64,000 bases of DNA, taken from NCBI GenBank assembly GCA_954871525.1, contig OX940861.1, positions 42,421,201 through 42,485,200 on the forward strand, written 5' to 3'. Numbering within the stretch: the stretch's first letter is position 1; the number at the start of each line of letters is the position of its first letter. The notes under the pieces were generated by a model. It searched no databases, was not told where the DNA came from, and saw only the letters and a program-made list of their open reading frames with translations. The DNA comes from Parietaria judaica. Its lineage: Eukaryota > Streptophyta > Magnoliopsida > Rosales > Urticaceae. Of the stretch, positions 11,932-22,175 are shown piece by piece. A program made the translations under genes and the position numbers.

Positions 11932-12897
11932 ATGGAAAATACTTCGGATATTTTTTCCCAAGAGGTCGTCTTCTCTAAAATCCTAGCGAAATTATCAACG
12001 AAAGCCCTGATGAGATTCAAGAGCGTCTCCAAAATCCGGCGGGATCGCATATCTCACGATGTGTCGTTTATTAACGGTCACCGAATCTATCAACAGGCCA
12101 AAAATGGGCCAGTCCTGATTGCCATCGCTGAACGGCGGATGGAACAGTTTATACTGATGCTGATAAACGGCGAAACGGTGCAGAGAATTGACGTTGCGGA
12201 TCTCAACCCCGCAAAACTCCTTCAGGTGATGGTGGGCTCCTCCAACGGCTTGGTCTGCCTTAGACTCGGATGGGACAACGTGACGCGACTCGCGGTTTGC
12301 AATCCGACGAATCGGCAGGTGAGATATCTTCTGATTCTACCATCCTATTCGCCCGAGTTTGAGGGCATCCATTCAGTGTTAGGTTTCCGATTCAACATTG
12401 CGAGCAACGACTGCAAGGTCATCCGCTTGTGCCTTGGCAAGCGGGATTATACGTTCGTATGCGTGCAAGTGTTCGACAAAAGTGGGATCTTCTGGCAAAA
12501 TGTAGGGTCTTTGAGACTGCCAAAAACAGTGGGGAGAGCGCATCGAGAGCGTGGCTTACGGTCAGAAGATTGGGTATCGGACACGGCGGACGGGGTTCTT
12601 CGTGCCTCTTTTCAGATCGTAACAGTGCTAGGAAGCCAGCCTAAGAATGAGACATTTGTTTCCTTTGACTTGCGGGACGAGGTGCTTCGCCTCGATGCGG
12701 AACGGACGGACTTTAATAGGGTAGCAGAGATGGCGGAGATTGTCAACTGGTGGAAGCGGAATGGAAGCAGCAACACCAAATTCGCGGACGTCGTGTCCAT
12801 GAGCACGTCGAGAGTATCGCTTCTCTGTTTTGATGTTTTTTCTATTAGTTATGTAATATTATATATTTTTATGTTTAATACTTATTTCTTCATATGA
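11932..12897 (+). CDS. F-box protein with F-box-associated (FBA) domain, carried in the CACTA element
   Basis: A 321-residue intronless frame. Residues about 9-48 (VVFSKILAKLSTKALMRFK then SVSKIRRDRISHDVSF) match the F-box pattern of plant FBA proteins, although the usual leading Leu-Pro is missing. Residues about 85-240 follow an FBA-type beta-propeller plan: GSSNGLVCL, a CNPTNRQ strand, LGFRFN, and later FVSFDLRDEVLRL. F-box proteins are substrate-recognition subunits of SCF ubiquitin ligases, binding SKP1 through the F-box. Coding GC is far above the flanking AT-rich DNA, the frame is unbroken, and a TATA box and leader precede it, so expression is plausible. The last 25 or so residues are hydrophobic and look like read-through into non-coding sequence. 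It lies between CACTA termini, so capture by the transposon is inferred; insertion of the transposon around a resident gene is the alternative. Confidence 0.7.
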   Translation: MENTSDIFSQEVVFSKILAKLSTKALMRFKSVSKIRRDRISHDVSFINGHRIYQQAKNGPVLIAIAERRMEQFILMLINGETVQRIDVADLNPAKLLQVMVGSSNGLVCLRLGWDNVTRLAVCNPTNRQVRYLLILPSYSPEFEGIHSVLGFRFNIASNDCKVIRLCLGKRDYTFVCVQVFDKSGIFWQNVGSLRLPKTVGRAHRERGLRSEDWVSDTADGVLRASFQIVTVLGSQPKNETFVSFDLRDEVLRLDAERTDFNRVAEMAEIVNWWKRNGSSNTKFADVVSMSTSRVSLLCFDVFSISYVILYIFMFNTYFFI

Positions 12898-13010
12898 ATA
12901 TGTTTAAAAAAGGTTGATTTCCATAAGTCACCTCAGCACATTTTACACGACCTCGGATAGTTTCTTTATGCTTCGGCCTAAGAAATATACCGCGACAATA
13001 ATGTATGCCA

Positions 13011-13390
13011 AGGGGCGGATCCAGGATTTCTACAAGAGGGGTAAAAAAAAATTAAGCTGGAATTTTTAGGATATGATATAAAAGTATTTTTATAATTAAT
13101 TTTTATAAATCGATAATATTTAGTGATACGATGGTACAAATATTATTACTTAATATATAATAAAAGAATATTTATATTAAGAGATTAATACTAATATAGA
13201 GAGGTCATAAATACATAAAAAAATTAGGTTGTTGGGAATTGGACCTTGGTCTCTTAGAAAGAGAGAGTTAAAACTAAACTTAGATTCCACTACACTAAAG
13301 TATCAAATTTGTCTAAGTATGATATATCTTTTACATACATATTGATAAAACTGTATAATTTTTTTTTAATTAAAAATAACGTGTTTGAAT

Positions 13391-13438
<48 letters not shown>

Positions 13439-13479
13439 GGGGGGGGGCACCCGCTCGGCCCCAACTAGCTCCACCCCTG
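13011..13479. mobile_element. hAT-like small element nested in the CACTA element
   Basis: The left end begins AGGGGCGGATCCAGG and the right end is TAGCTCCACCCCTG, imperfect inverted repeats. The flanks GTATGCCA (left) and GTATGGCCA (right) look like an 8-bp duplication with one added base. The interior is AT-rich and ends in a TG/G microsatellite. Non-coding. Confidence 0.5.
13394..13447 (+). repeat. (TG)n followed by a 26-base G run
   Basis: A TG dinucleotide tract of about 14 units changes abruptly into 26 consecutive G residues (13422-13447). G-quadruplex formation is possible. Run length may be unreliable in sequencing. Confidence 0.9.
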
Positions 13480-13519
13480 GGTATGGCCAGTTACTCTTTT
13501 ACCCTTTTTTTGGTGGCGT

Positions 13520-14380
13520 AAAAATTACAAGCCGCAGTGGTGTTCATAAAGTCACTAAGAACCTATGATCACAGCCGCAGCTTGTATGGCTGTATATATA
13601 AACTATCGATCGTTAAAATAAGTCGAGGATTACTACAGATAAAACCCCGACATGTTGAGAAGAGCCGCGGTTTAAATTGTTTGAAGTTATGTAAAGTTTT
13701 AGTGAAGTCTAGATATTGCATCTATACCTCTGATTTATCTAAAATAACAGCCACGGCGTATATCGCAACTCGATACTGTAATGATTTAGCACTCAGCCGC
13801 GGGTTAAATTATATCATGGCCGCGACGAGTCTATAAAACTGCCGCGGCCTTTTGGAATATTTGGCTAGTTTCAGACAACGCATCGGCTTCGTTGTTAAGA
13901 TAAATAATACCGCAGTTGTCCGGCAAAAGTATTCGCGGCGAGATTGAAAATATCATGTACACCTCGGCTCTTTTTACTAGACAAGCAGCGGCTACGTTCG
14001 CAATTTTGATACTGTAATGAACAAAGCATTAACCGCGGATTATTTAATCTAATGGCCGCGTTGTTTCTACCATGCAGCCGTGGCGTTTGTATATTTTTAG
14101 GTGGTTTCAGACGACGCGTCGGATTCGTTGTTTAGCCAACAAATACCGCGGTTTATAGGTAAAAGTAACCACGGCAAAATTGAAAAATGTCAATGATCAA
14201 TCAACGTGATGAAGACGTTGTGGTAACAAACACAACCCGCAACGTATTAGTTAAAGGGCCGAGGCTTATTTTAATTATCCTCGTTCAAGCATGCTTTTTA
14301 AAATCATGTCTGGAGGACGTTGTAAATTTTCAAAGGCCGCGGCCCGACGTATGGCAAGTCGCGGTTCCGGTAAATAACAA
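13520..14380. repeat. Right subterminal CCGCGG repeat array of the CACTA element
   Basis: GCCGCGG or ACCGCGG cores at about 13667, 13797, 13841, 14031, 14146 and 14336, with degenerate forms between them, ending about 100 bp inside the right terminus. This mirrors the left array and supports 5960-14439 being one element. Two long near-repeats (about 13850 and 14095) share TTTCAGAC[AG]ACGC[AG]TCGG. Confidence 0.7.
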
Positions 14381-14452
14381 GCACGTTTTGTTGAGATGTG
14401 GTGGAAAATGTGTGGTGTTATCAACTATTTGTACTAGTGTGTAGTTGTAAAA

Positions 14453-14537
14453 TCAAACGGTAACGATTGTCGGCTCCAGAGCTCTTACACATAAAAAAAG
14501 AGTAAGAGCTCAGGAGTCGATAATCGTTTCAGTTTGA
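14453..14537. other. 85-nt hairpin just outside the CACTA right end
   Basis: Two 36-nt arms (14453-14488 and 14502-14537) pair at about 30 of 36 positions around a 13-nt A-rich loop. Arm cores are GGCTCCAGAGCTCTTAC and GTAAGAGCTCAGGAGTC. Size and pairing would suit a microRNA-like or small-RNA hairpin, but I recognise no known mature microRNA; a tiny inverted-repeat transposon remnant is equally possible. Confidence 0.45.
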
Positions 14538-15301
14538 CCCCTAACAAACACTATTGGTCCAGAATATATATATATATATATAATTTTTGTATTTCGTTGA
14601 TATTGAACTTAAGACTTTTCAATGAGTCATTTAGTAGTGAAATTACCGCTAGATTATAGATCAAGCAGACACAATTAATCTTGCACTGTGTTTAAACTTT
14701 AAAGTATGACAAGTGTCAACTAACTAACCATGATATATGCTATTTTGAAAGAATCTAGATATTTTATGGTCATATTTATTATAGTAATTATGAAACGTAA
14801 TTTGTTGCTGGAATATAGTATATATACTAGTACACACGCAAAATAGTATAATGGTTAGCTTTCTACTTTTCAGTCGCTGCCCTGCCTGGGCGTGTGTCGG
14901 CTTCACCAGAGTTTTGCAGCTGACCAATTTACTCGGTCGCACAGTTAAAACTCAATAATTTATAAACAAGAGAAATAAACCAATTTAAGGTAGTGTTTGG
15001 AAGTCATTTCCAAAATGATTTTTGATTTTGAGAAAAAAGTTATCCAATAAAATAACCAAAAACGTGATTGTTTTGTTGTTTTAATAAAATATGTTCTCAA
15101 AAGCATTTTGAAATTTTGAAATTTTTACACACAAAATAAAAACACATCATGAGGTGTTTACATCATGAGGTGTTTTCATTTTATTTTTTGTTGCTAGAGC
15201 TTGAATGACTACTTTTCCTTTTAATTAAACTATATTTGTTGTAGTTTTGTAAGTAATTTTTTTATCATTAATATTTTTTTCTTCAATACTGGGCTCTATA
15301 T

Positions 15302-15849
15302 TAGGGCTGAAACCGGGTAAAAAAACCCGGTTTTTTTCATTACCCGAAATCCGAACCCGGATTTTCGGGTTTTGTCTTTTCAAACCCTAACCCGGTTTTT
15401 TAAAGACAAAACCCGGAAATCCGGATTCGGGTAATTACCCGGTTTTTATTTGAAAACCCGGATTTTAAACCCGAACCCGGTTTTAACTCACTTTTATTAT
15501 TTATTTTTTTTATTTGAAGTAAAAACAATTATAAAGCCATTAATACATAATATTACCTAATCTTAAATACACTAATCCAAACTTTGTACACATAGATGTA
15601 GTATTATTAATGTTAGTTTATAAATATAATACTTAGTAAAAAACAAGTTTATAAACATTATACAAATAAATTGAATATTTATATTTTTTTAAAAAAACCA
15701 GGTTTTAGTAACCTACTAACCGGGTTTCAGGTTTTATAACTCAAAACCCGAAACCCGGAACCGGTTTAATTCGGTTTCGATTTTTTTAAACCAGATTCGG
15801 TCCGGTTTCGGTTAAAAACCCGCATTTGCGGGTTTTATGTGCAGGCCTA
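15302..15849. mobile_element. hAT-type MITE (CCGG-rich family), exact 8-bp TSD
   Basis: Begins TAGGGCTGAAACCGGG and ends GTGCAGGCCTA, imperfect inverted termini. It is flanked by the exact 8-bp duplication CTCTATAT (15294-15301 and 15850-15857), the hallmark of hAT insertion. The interior is filled with AACCCGG/CCGGGTT words on both strands, like hAT subterminal transposase-binding repeats. Non-coding, 548 bp. Right-end sequence (AACCCGCATTTGCGGGTTTTAT) is related to those at 17012-17786 and 56925-63136. Confidence 0.8.
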
Positions 15850-16160
15850 CTCTATATTGTTCATGCTAATTGTCATATTAATTATTTATCAATTAGTTTG
15901 TAACATGAATTCGTTTGATAAAATATTATTTTTATTATATTAAATTCCTTCGTTACGTTTTTCATATATAATTGTTATAAATATATTTAAACAAGTTGAA
16001 GGAGCCATTGTCTATTATTTGGCCAATAAACAATGATACTAAAAATGAAATTTATTTTTATTAAATTCTAACACGTGAAAGAATCCGATAAATATATTAT
16101 ATATACTCAAATACTTTTCTTAGTTTAATCTCTTATCACGTATATATTTTTTTTTTTAAA

Positions 16161-16629
16161 GGATAAATTGCGGTGATAATGCACAACCTTTGGTCAACAG
16201 GGGTTTTAGGTCCCCAACCTTTTAAAGTGTTGGCAAAAATGCACAACCTACGTTGACCGTGAAATTTGTTGGTCCTTCTGGTAAAGACGTTAAATGTGCT
16301 GATGTGGCATCGTATTATTGTCAAATAGATAGTCATTTGGGTAGGAGATGACAAGTTTAACATTAATTAACATAACCTAAATTGCGGTATATACCGCAAT
16401 TTACCCTATTAGGTTATGTTAATTAATGTTATACTTGGCACCTCATGTCCTGTTGGCTATCCATTTGGCAATAACATGATGCCACATTAGCACAAGTTAA
16501 CATCATTAACAAAAGGACCAACGAATTTCACGGTCAACGTACGTTGTGCATTTTTCTCAACACTTTGAAAGGTTGGGGACCTAAAACCCCTGTTGACCAA
16601 AAGTTGTGCATCATTGCCGCAATTTACCC
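16161..16629. mobile_element. Foldback MITE with long arms
   Basis: An almost complete palindrome: arms of about 230 bp run from GGATAAATTGCGGTGATAAT to a centre near 16390 and back to ATTGCCGCAATTTACCC. The sequence TTAAA flanks both ends (16156-16160 and 16630-16634), a possible 5-bp (or TTA/TAA 3-bp) duplication. Arms are similar enough for a transcript to fold into one long hairpin. No coding sequence. Confidence 0.75.
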
Positions 16630-17011
16630 TTAAAAAAATGAATAACTTGAACTTGAACCTATTAATCAATCTATATCATAATCATAGTTGCATATATTTG
16701 ATTTTTAATCAATTGCGTTAATTTACTTTTAAAATGATTTTAAAAAAAAAGTAACCAAACATTGTTTTCTTTTTTGTTTTCAAAAAACAATGTAATAAAA
16801 TAACAATCAATCACATTTTCAAAATATTTTTACAAAGCTGTCTCAAAAAATAAAAAATGCAAACACAAAATGAAAATACAAAACGCTTCCAAACACTAAG
16901 AGTCTCTAAAGTCTAACGGACCAACCTAATAAAACACTGGTGAGAATCATTCTAGAAAAGAAAAGAAAAAGTATTGGTATTAATATAGTAAATTTGTTTG
17001 GTCATGCCATA

Positions 17012-17786
17012 TAGGGGTGAAAGGAGGCCAGGTACCCGTTTTTTTTTTTTTTTTTGCCAAGGTTTTTTTTTTTTATATTGGAACCCGGATCCGGATATTT
17101 TTTATAAAAAAAACCCTAAAATCCGGATCCGGGTTAAAAACTGGTTTTAGTATTGAAAAACCAGTGTCTAAAGCCGGATCCGGATTTCATGCAATTTCAA
17201 TTTTAAAATAAAGTTTCGCATAATAACCCGGATTTGAACTTGAATTTATATTTAAAAAAAAAAACTTGAAATAATTATAATCAAAGTTCATATATCATAC
17301 TTTATTTTAAAACATCCACATTGCTACATATTAATAAACCTAATATTATTCAGTTTGCTAAACATAGTTAATCATCTTGCTATACATCCGGATTGCTACA
17401 CATAGCACAAAAAAACATCCGGATTGCTATGGATTGCTATACATAGCACAAAAACATTTAACGACATCATTTTGCGCTAAATAAAACGACATAAGATTGT
17501 ACTAAAACATGACTAATCCACTTAGAGAAATAATGAGGTACTTTTTGGGTAGAAAAAATCTAAATATTTATATATATAATAAGCGGGTTTTAGTAACCTA
17601 CTATCCGGGTTCCAGGGTTTTTATCCTCTAAATCCGAGACCCGGATCCAGTTTAATCCGGATGTGGTTTTATAATAAACCGGTTCCTGTTTAACCCGGAT
17701 TAATACGGTTCCGTTTTTTTTAAAATGCGATTACGGTCCGGATGCGATTTAAAACCCGCATTTCCGAGTTTTATTTACACCCCCTA
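17012..17786. mobile_element. hAT-type MITE (CCGG-rich family)
   Basis: Starts TAGGGGTGAAAGG and ends TTTACACCCCCTA. ATGCCATA occurs at 17004-17011 and again at 17786-17793 (overlapping the last element base), fitting an 8-bp hAT duplication. The interior repeats GGATCCGG and AACCCGGAT. Related in ends and interior to 15302-15849, 59132-59915 and 56925-63136. Non-coding. Confidence 0.75.
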
Positions 17787-18381
17787 TGCCATAATGTCAT
17801 TTAACACAACATATTGCTTGCTTGTAAGCTAATATGATTTCACAATCATGGCAGACAAACATAATATCCACGAGCTCAATAACTTTGTCTCCAAATCATT
17901 ACACCTAATCCTCTTTGTATGGATTAATTAAGTTTTAATCAATCTTTGAAATGCCCACGGAAACTGTGGATTTGTGGGCATGTTCTATTTTTGGTGTCGA
18001 CAGTAAAAAATTGCCAAAAAATTATGTCGTTTTATAATTATCGATAAAAATTGAAGGAAACTAGCGACCCTTAATATATCCGCGAAGCATGAGCCCGATA
18101 AAAGTAATTTGATTTTTTTATTTACAAACAATGGCCGTTGCTTTAGAAGACTGGACGATTTATCTTCATACTAATATATAAATGACAAAATCGTATCCCA
18201 ACAATCACTTTATTTTTTTATATAAATATATTTATAAATGACATTAGGTTTTAATTTTAAGTACTTCATGTTATGGGTCTTTTTTCGGAATTAATAAAAA
18301 ATAATAATGTCCCAACAAACCCCCAGAAGCCCATATCTCAAAACCGAGAGGCCCGGCAAGGCCTAGCGTGGTCTGACTAGC

Positions 18382-19005
18382 GTGGGTCGTTTCTGTGCAA
18401 GGGCACCGAAGAAGCGAGCCGTTCGCGACGCTTTCGTAGAGGATATGGTGAGACGAGAAGAGGTCGACGGATTCCGTGCTCAGGTGGAATTGTTGATCCG
18501 TCAGATGGCTGCAATGATGCAGAATCAAACGGAGCAACGACGCCAAGACGAGTCCGACACCGAGGACCGAGCAAACTTGTTCAGGCAGAATTTTGGCGGC
18601 TACGGTCACGCGATGCGTCGACGTGAGGCGGTCCCAGAAGATGCGCGATGGGTGGAGGCGTTCCAGGTGGATATCCCGGAGTACGGCGAAACGACGTACG
18701 ATGAGGTGGAGCACGGCGAGGCCGTGTACAACGAGACGGAGTATGATGAACCAGTGTACGATGAGTACGACGATCCTGTTTACGATGAAGCGGAGTACGC
18801 TGAGACCGTGTATGGGAAGGTTGTATACGACGACAACATGTGCGCCGAGGATGAGGATGTCGTGTACGAGGAGATTATTTTGGTGTCAAACACGACTACT
18901 AAATCGGTCGCACCGAGCGAGTCTATTAGCGTGAAAGATGTGATGACTACGGCAATCGGGTCACACCGAACAAAAAAAAATATGGCGGTGCGGAAAACAA
19001 AATAG
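18382..19005 (+). pseudogene. Internally deleted gypsy gag with acidic Tyr-Asp-Glu repeats
   Basis: A 207-residue frame. The N-terminal part (VELLIRQMAAMMQNQTEQRR and ARWVEAFQVDIPEY) matches the start of plant Ty3/gypsy gag proteins, where VDIPEF-type motifs lead into the capsid domain. The capsid domain is absent. Instead residues about 97-155 are an acidic run of YDE, EYDEPVYDE and VYDD units, then DEDVVYEE, which resembles the gag linker before the protease. So most of gag was deleted and the linker expanded. No zinc knuckle is visible. Not likely to encode a functional capsid. Confidence 0.5.
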
Positions 19006-19382
19006 CAAGTTTGGAGACATCATAGGTGTTTGGCGGAAGAGCAAATGCAAAGACGTCTTTTATTGCGACGACTCTGGCGACGACACAAGCATGGCGATGG
19101 CAGCAATGTCGCGGCACAAATTCCACAGTCCAAATTCGAGGGCGAATTTTCTCGACATCGGGAGAATGATGGAGAATCGTTGACACTAATCATGGAGATT
19201 CATCTATGAGTTATTTGGTTCCTTTTATATGCTATCTATTATTTATTTGAGTGTATTATGCATTATTTGTTTTTATTCTTATCAATTACTATTGATTTGA
19301 TCGGTTGCTTTTATAATAGGAAGATTATGTAATCTGGGTTCTTATTTTCTATATATATTGTATTTCAAGATCATTTAGGGGA

Positions 19383-20309
19383 GTTGAAAATGATATAAAA
19401 AATTAAGTTTTTTTGCTTGAGAAAATCGAGTGTTATCTCGCAAAGACGTGTTCTTCGTGTTCTTCATATCCGTTCTACATCACCCGACGTGGCCTAACTT
19501 GCGTGGCCCGACGTGACCTAGGTTCACGCAAAGTAATACTTAATTACTTTAAGGCCTCTACCAAGTAATTATTAATTAATTAGAGGTCCCTAGAACGTCC
19601 TATAAATAGAAGCTCATTCTGAACAAACGGTAACTCCGATTCAAACGCTCTATATAGCGATAAACACCATTTTCTCTCTTCTATATATATTCCGGTAGGG
19701 ATATCCGACTAAGGTCGAAACGGGGGAGGTAGCTAGAGCGGACGCCTTGATCGCCGATCTTCCCTACGGAGGTTCCGGTCTTCTGCGGTTACTTTGTAGT
19801 AATGGGTCGAAGGACCCAGTTCCGGTCCAACGATAAGCAGAGGGTCCGATCAGGGTCCGGGTGCCGTCCAACTCCCATCTCTGCCATCGGCCCCCCGGTT
19901 CACCGGAGGAATCGCCGACTCCCCAGAGGAAGTTCCAAGCACCGTCCGACTCTCGTTTCCACCGTCGGCCTCCCGGCTCACTAGAGGTATCGCCGACTCC
20001 CTAGAGAGAAGACGCCGGAGGAATCCACGACTCAACCACCATCAACTCCAGGCTCGTCCAGGATAGCTTAGGAACGGCTCCATCAACGCCTGCTTTGAAC
20101 TACGAGATGACCTAATCACACTTGGCTGCAAGTGGGTACGTAGGCAGCCTCACTACACTCAACGAGGCGCGGCATCACATCACCATCACCTCGAGAGTCC
20201 AAGAAGTCCAAGCCCCAAGCCCAGAAGAAAGTCAACAAACGACGAGGAGTCCGGCTCAATCCGCACAAGTGGGCCGCAACAGTATTTAGCTAATTTTTGA
20301 CATCAAACA
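19383..20309 (+). repeat. LTR of the gypsy remnant
   Basis: Begins near TGATATAAAAAATTAAG (19391) and ends CTAATTTTTGACATCAAACA (20309), an imperfect terminal inverted pair. It contains a TATA-like CCTATAAATAG at about 19600 and a GC-rich 3' half (GGTTCCGGTC, ATCGCCGACTCCC). A polypurine-like tract lies immediately upstream. Exact ends and target duplication were not established. Confidence 0.5.
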
Positions 20310-21440
20310 CTTCCCAAAATAAATAAATGAACCAAATATAGTATTTTCACTTAACAAATTTTGGTGTATGATATCAAAATACGCACCTTTCCAATATCGT
20401 CTGCTTTGGATTCGTAATAAATAAATTGGTTGACTCTGTCTTTGAAATTAAAAATATTGCACTTCGATGAACTACTTGTCGGATCCTCATGGACATAAAC
20501 TTGTAGTTCCGTCCAAACAAATTCTAATAATTATTACCAATTTATTACCTTTTTCCATCTCACATGTTGGAATATAGTACGATTGGTTTCGTCCCGAAAA
20601 TTAGATGTGTCAATTTAAATCATTTATCTAAAACATACATAAATAAATGCAATGAGTTTAATTCAATGGAAGTTCGATGAAATGTCTTTTCAGAATGACA
20701 ATAGTGCTGAAATCGCACATGCAAAAGTCCGTATAAGCACATGCACATAGAAATTTTTGGCTTTCTACACCCTACAATGTAGACACGCGGGGCATCCATA
20801 AATTATAAGACAGATATGAACATGTATCTTTTCTTTATATTTTATTTATTTTTAGAGAGTTTATATTTTAAATGTTTGTGTAATTTTTTAATTTATAAAA
20901 TGATTAAGAGTGTAATATAATTGTTTTATTTAAGATTATCACTGTATCCAAGCATGTAAAAATGTGATTTTGTTAGATTTTCTTTAATTCATTTAAAAAT
21001 TGTAATTAATTAGAGTGATTGGTGATTGCTCATCCATTAGGTATTAAAACATTGTAATTAAATAATTGATGGCTTATGTCACCAAATCTTTGACCTTCTA
21101 TTATTAAAGGAGAAGCTGAAATATTGTTTTAGAGTTTCATGAACGATTTAATACGAAAGGAACAAAGAAACCAGAAATAGGGAAGCTCTTTTTTTTTTTT
21201 TTTTTGTCTCTAAAAAATTGGTAGCGATTATTAAATGATACGTAGTTAACGATCAACATCAATTTGGTCCAGTTTTTCTGACAAGAAGAGAGATACAGAG
21301 AAGAAAATTAATTAACGAAGGTTCATGTTCATTTACGGACGTACATTTTTATTATTTTAAGAAATATTTGCACTATAAGGTATTTAATTTTGTAAAAAGT
21401 GTATATATATATATATGTATATTCTTAATCTATTGTTAAT
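20310..21440. other. AT-rich intergenic DNA, no gene seen
   Basis: Moderately AT-rich DNA with a TA microsatellite near 21404-21419 and a T run near 21190. No coding frame or element ends recognised. Confidence 0.5.
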
Positions 21441-21659
21441 ATACTTTATGGATATTTTTCCGAACCCAGAAAAACTAAGGCCCAGCCCAAAAAAATGAAA
21501 CTAACATGCCAAAAAGCCCGCAAAAACGACCTGGGCCCGTCACAAAAAGTCAGCGGGACCCGGCCCAAAAAGTCAACGGGATTCTGTCCGTAAAAAGTTA
21601 GTTGAAAGCTCAATACTTTTACCGCAAAAAGAGCATCGCGCCATAGTGCCATGCGACTC

Positions 21660-22175
21660 ATGTCTCGGCCCCCGGCTCACCGGAGGAATCGCCGACTCCC
21701 CAAAAGAAGGTTTGGGCACCGTCCGACTCCCATCTCGCCTATCGGCCCCTGGCTTGTCCAGGCAAGCCTAGGTACGCACCCCCTAACTCCCACATTGAAC
21801 TACGTGATGACCTGATCTCACTTGGCTACAAGTGGGTACGTAGGCAACCTCGCTATATGTGACGAGGTGCGACATCATATACTATCACCCCCTGTCTCTC
21901 CCTATCATTAACTACTCCAGCCCCGATCGCCGACCTACCCTACTGAGGTTCCAGTTCTCTGTGGGCACCGACTTATGGGCCCATGGCTTTGTGGTAACGG
22001 GTTAGAGGACCCAGTTCCGGTCCGACGGTTAACATAAGGTCCGATTCGCCAGACACTAGAAGATCAGTGAGTCAAACATCTAGCGTAAGAAAGTCAAGAA
22101 ACGGCGATGGGCCCGGCCCAATATCCAATTTTTGGCCGCTATAGTGTTTGATCCATTTTTCGGAATCAACGTATA
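21660..22175 (+). mobile_element. Rearranged LTR fragment related to 19383-20309
   Basis: Shares long stretches with the LTR at 19383-20309, including CACCGGAGGAATCGCCGACT, CACTTGGCTACAAGTGGGTA with only small changes, ACGTAGGCA, and GGACCCAGTTCCGGTCC. The blocks are in a different order. It ends with TGTTTGATCCATTTTTCGGAATCAAC, echoing the LTR end. No coding sequence. Confidence 0.55.

Larger units (their letters stand above)
5960..14439. mobile_element. CACTA (En/Spm-type) transposon, non-autonomous, gene-carrying
   Basis: The left end (5960-5973) reads CACTAGTACAAATA and the right end (14426-14439) is its exact reverse complement, 14 of 14 bases. Ends beginning CACTA define the En/Spm superfamily, which makes 3-bp target duplications; here the flanks are TAT and TGT, two of three matching. 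Inside both ends lie arrays of a CCGCGG-containing motif, as expected of CACTA subterminal transposase-binding repeats. The 8.5-kb interior holds a decayed accessory gene (7161-8664, minus), an F-box gene (11932-12897), tandem duplications and a nested hAT-like element. No catalytic TNP2-type transposase is recognisable, so it would need mobilising in trans. Some CCGCGG copies lie internally (about 10660-11840), so a composite of two related elements is possible. Confidence 0.68.
14991..16898. mobile_element. Inverted-repeat element hosting two nested elements
   Basis: A perfect 13-bp inverted repeat, TAGTGTTTGGAAG (14991-15003) and CTTCCAAACACTA (16886-16898), with further imperfect similarity inward (Ca-rich AAAATGATTTT and AACCAAA motifs). 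Two unrelated small elements lie inside it (15302-15849 and 16161-16629); removing them leaves about 890 bp. I could not find a target duplication, so superfamily is unassigned. Confidence 0.5.
18002..20309 (+). mobile_element. Degenerate Ty3/gypsy retrotransposon remnant
   Basis: In order: a possible leftover 5'-LTR end (CTATTTTTGGTGTCGACA, about 17985-18002), a gag-derived frame (18382-19005), a polypurine-like ATTTAGGGGAG at about 19373-19383, and a 3' LTR. All pol domains are missing. The outer limits, particularly the left one, are inferred. Confidence 0.5.

Noticed and set aside
14836..14935. tRNA-like sequence (AGTATAATGGTTAGC)
   Set aside because: It has an A-box-like start but no B box, no matching acceptor stem and no credible anticodon arm.
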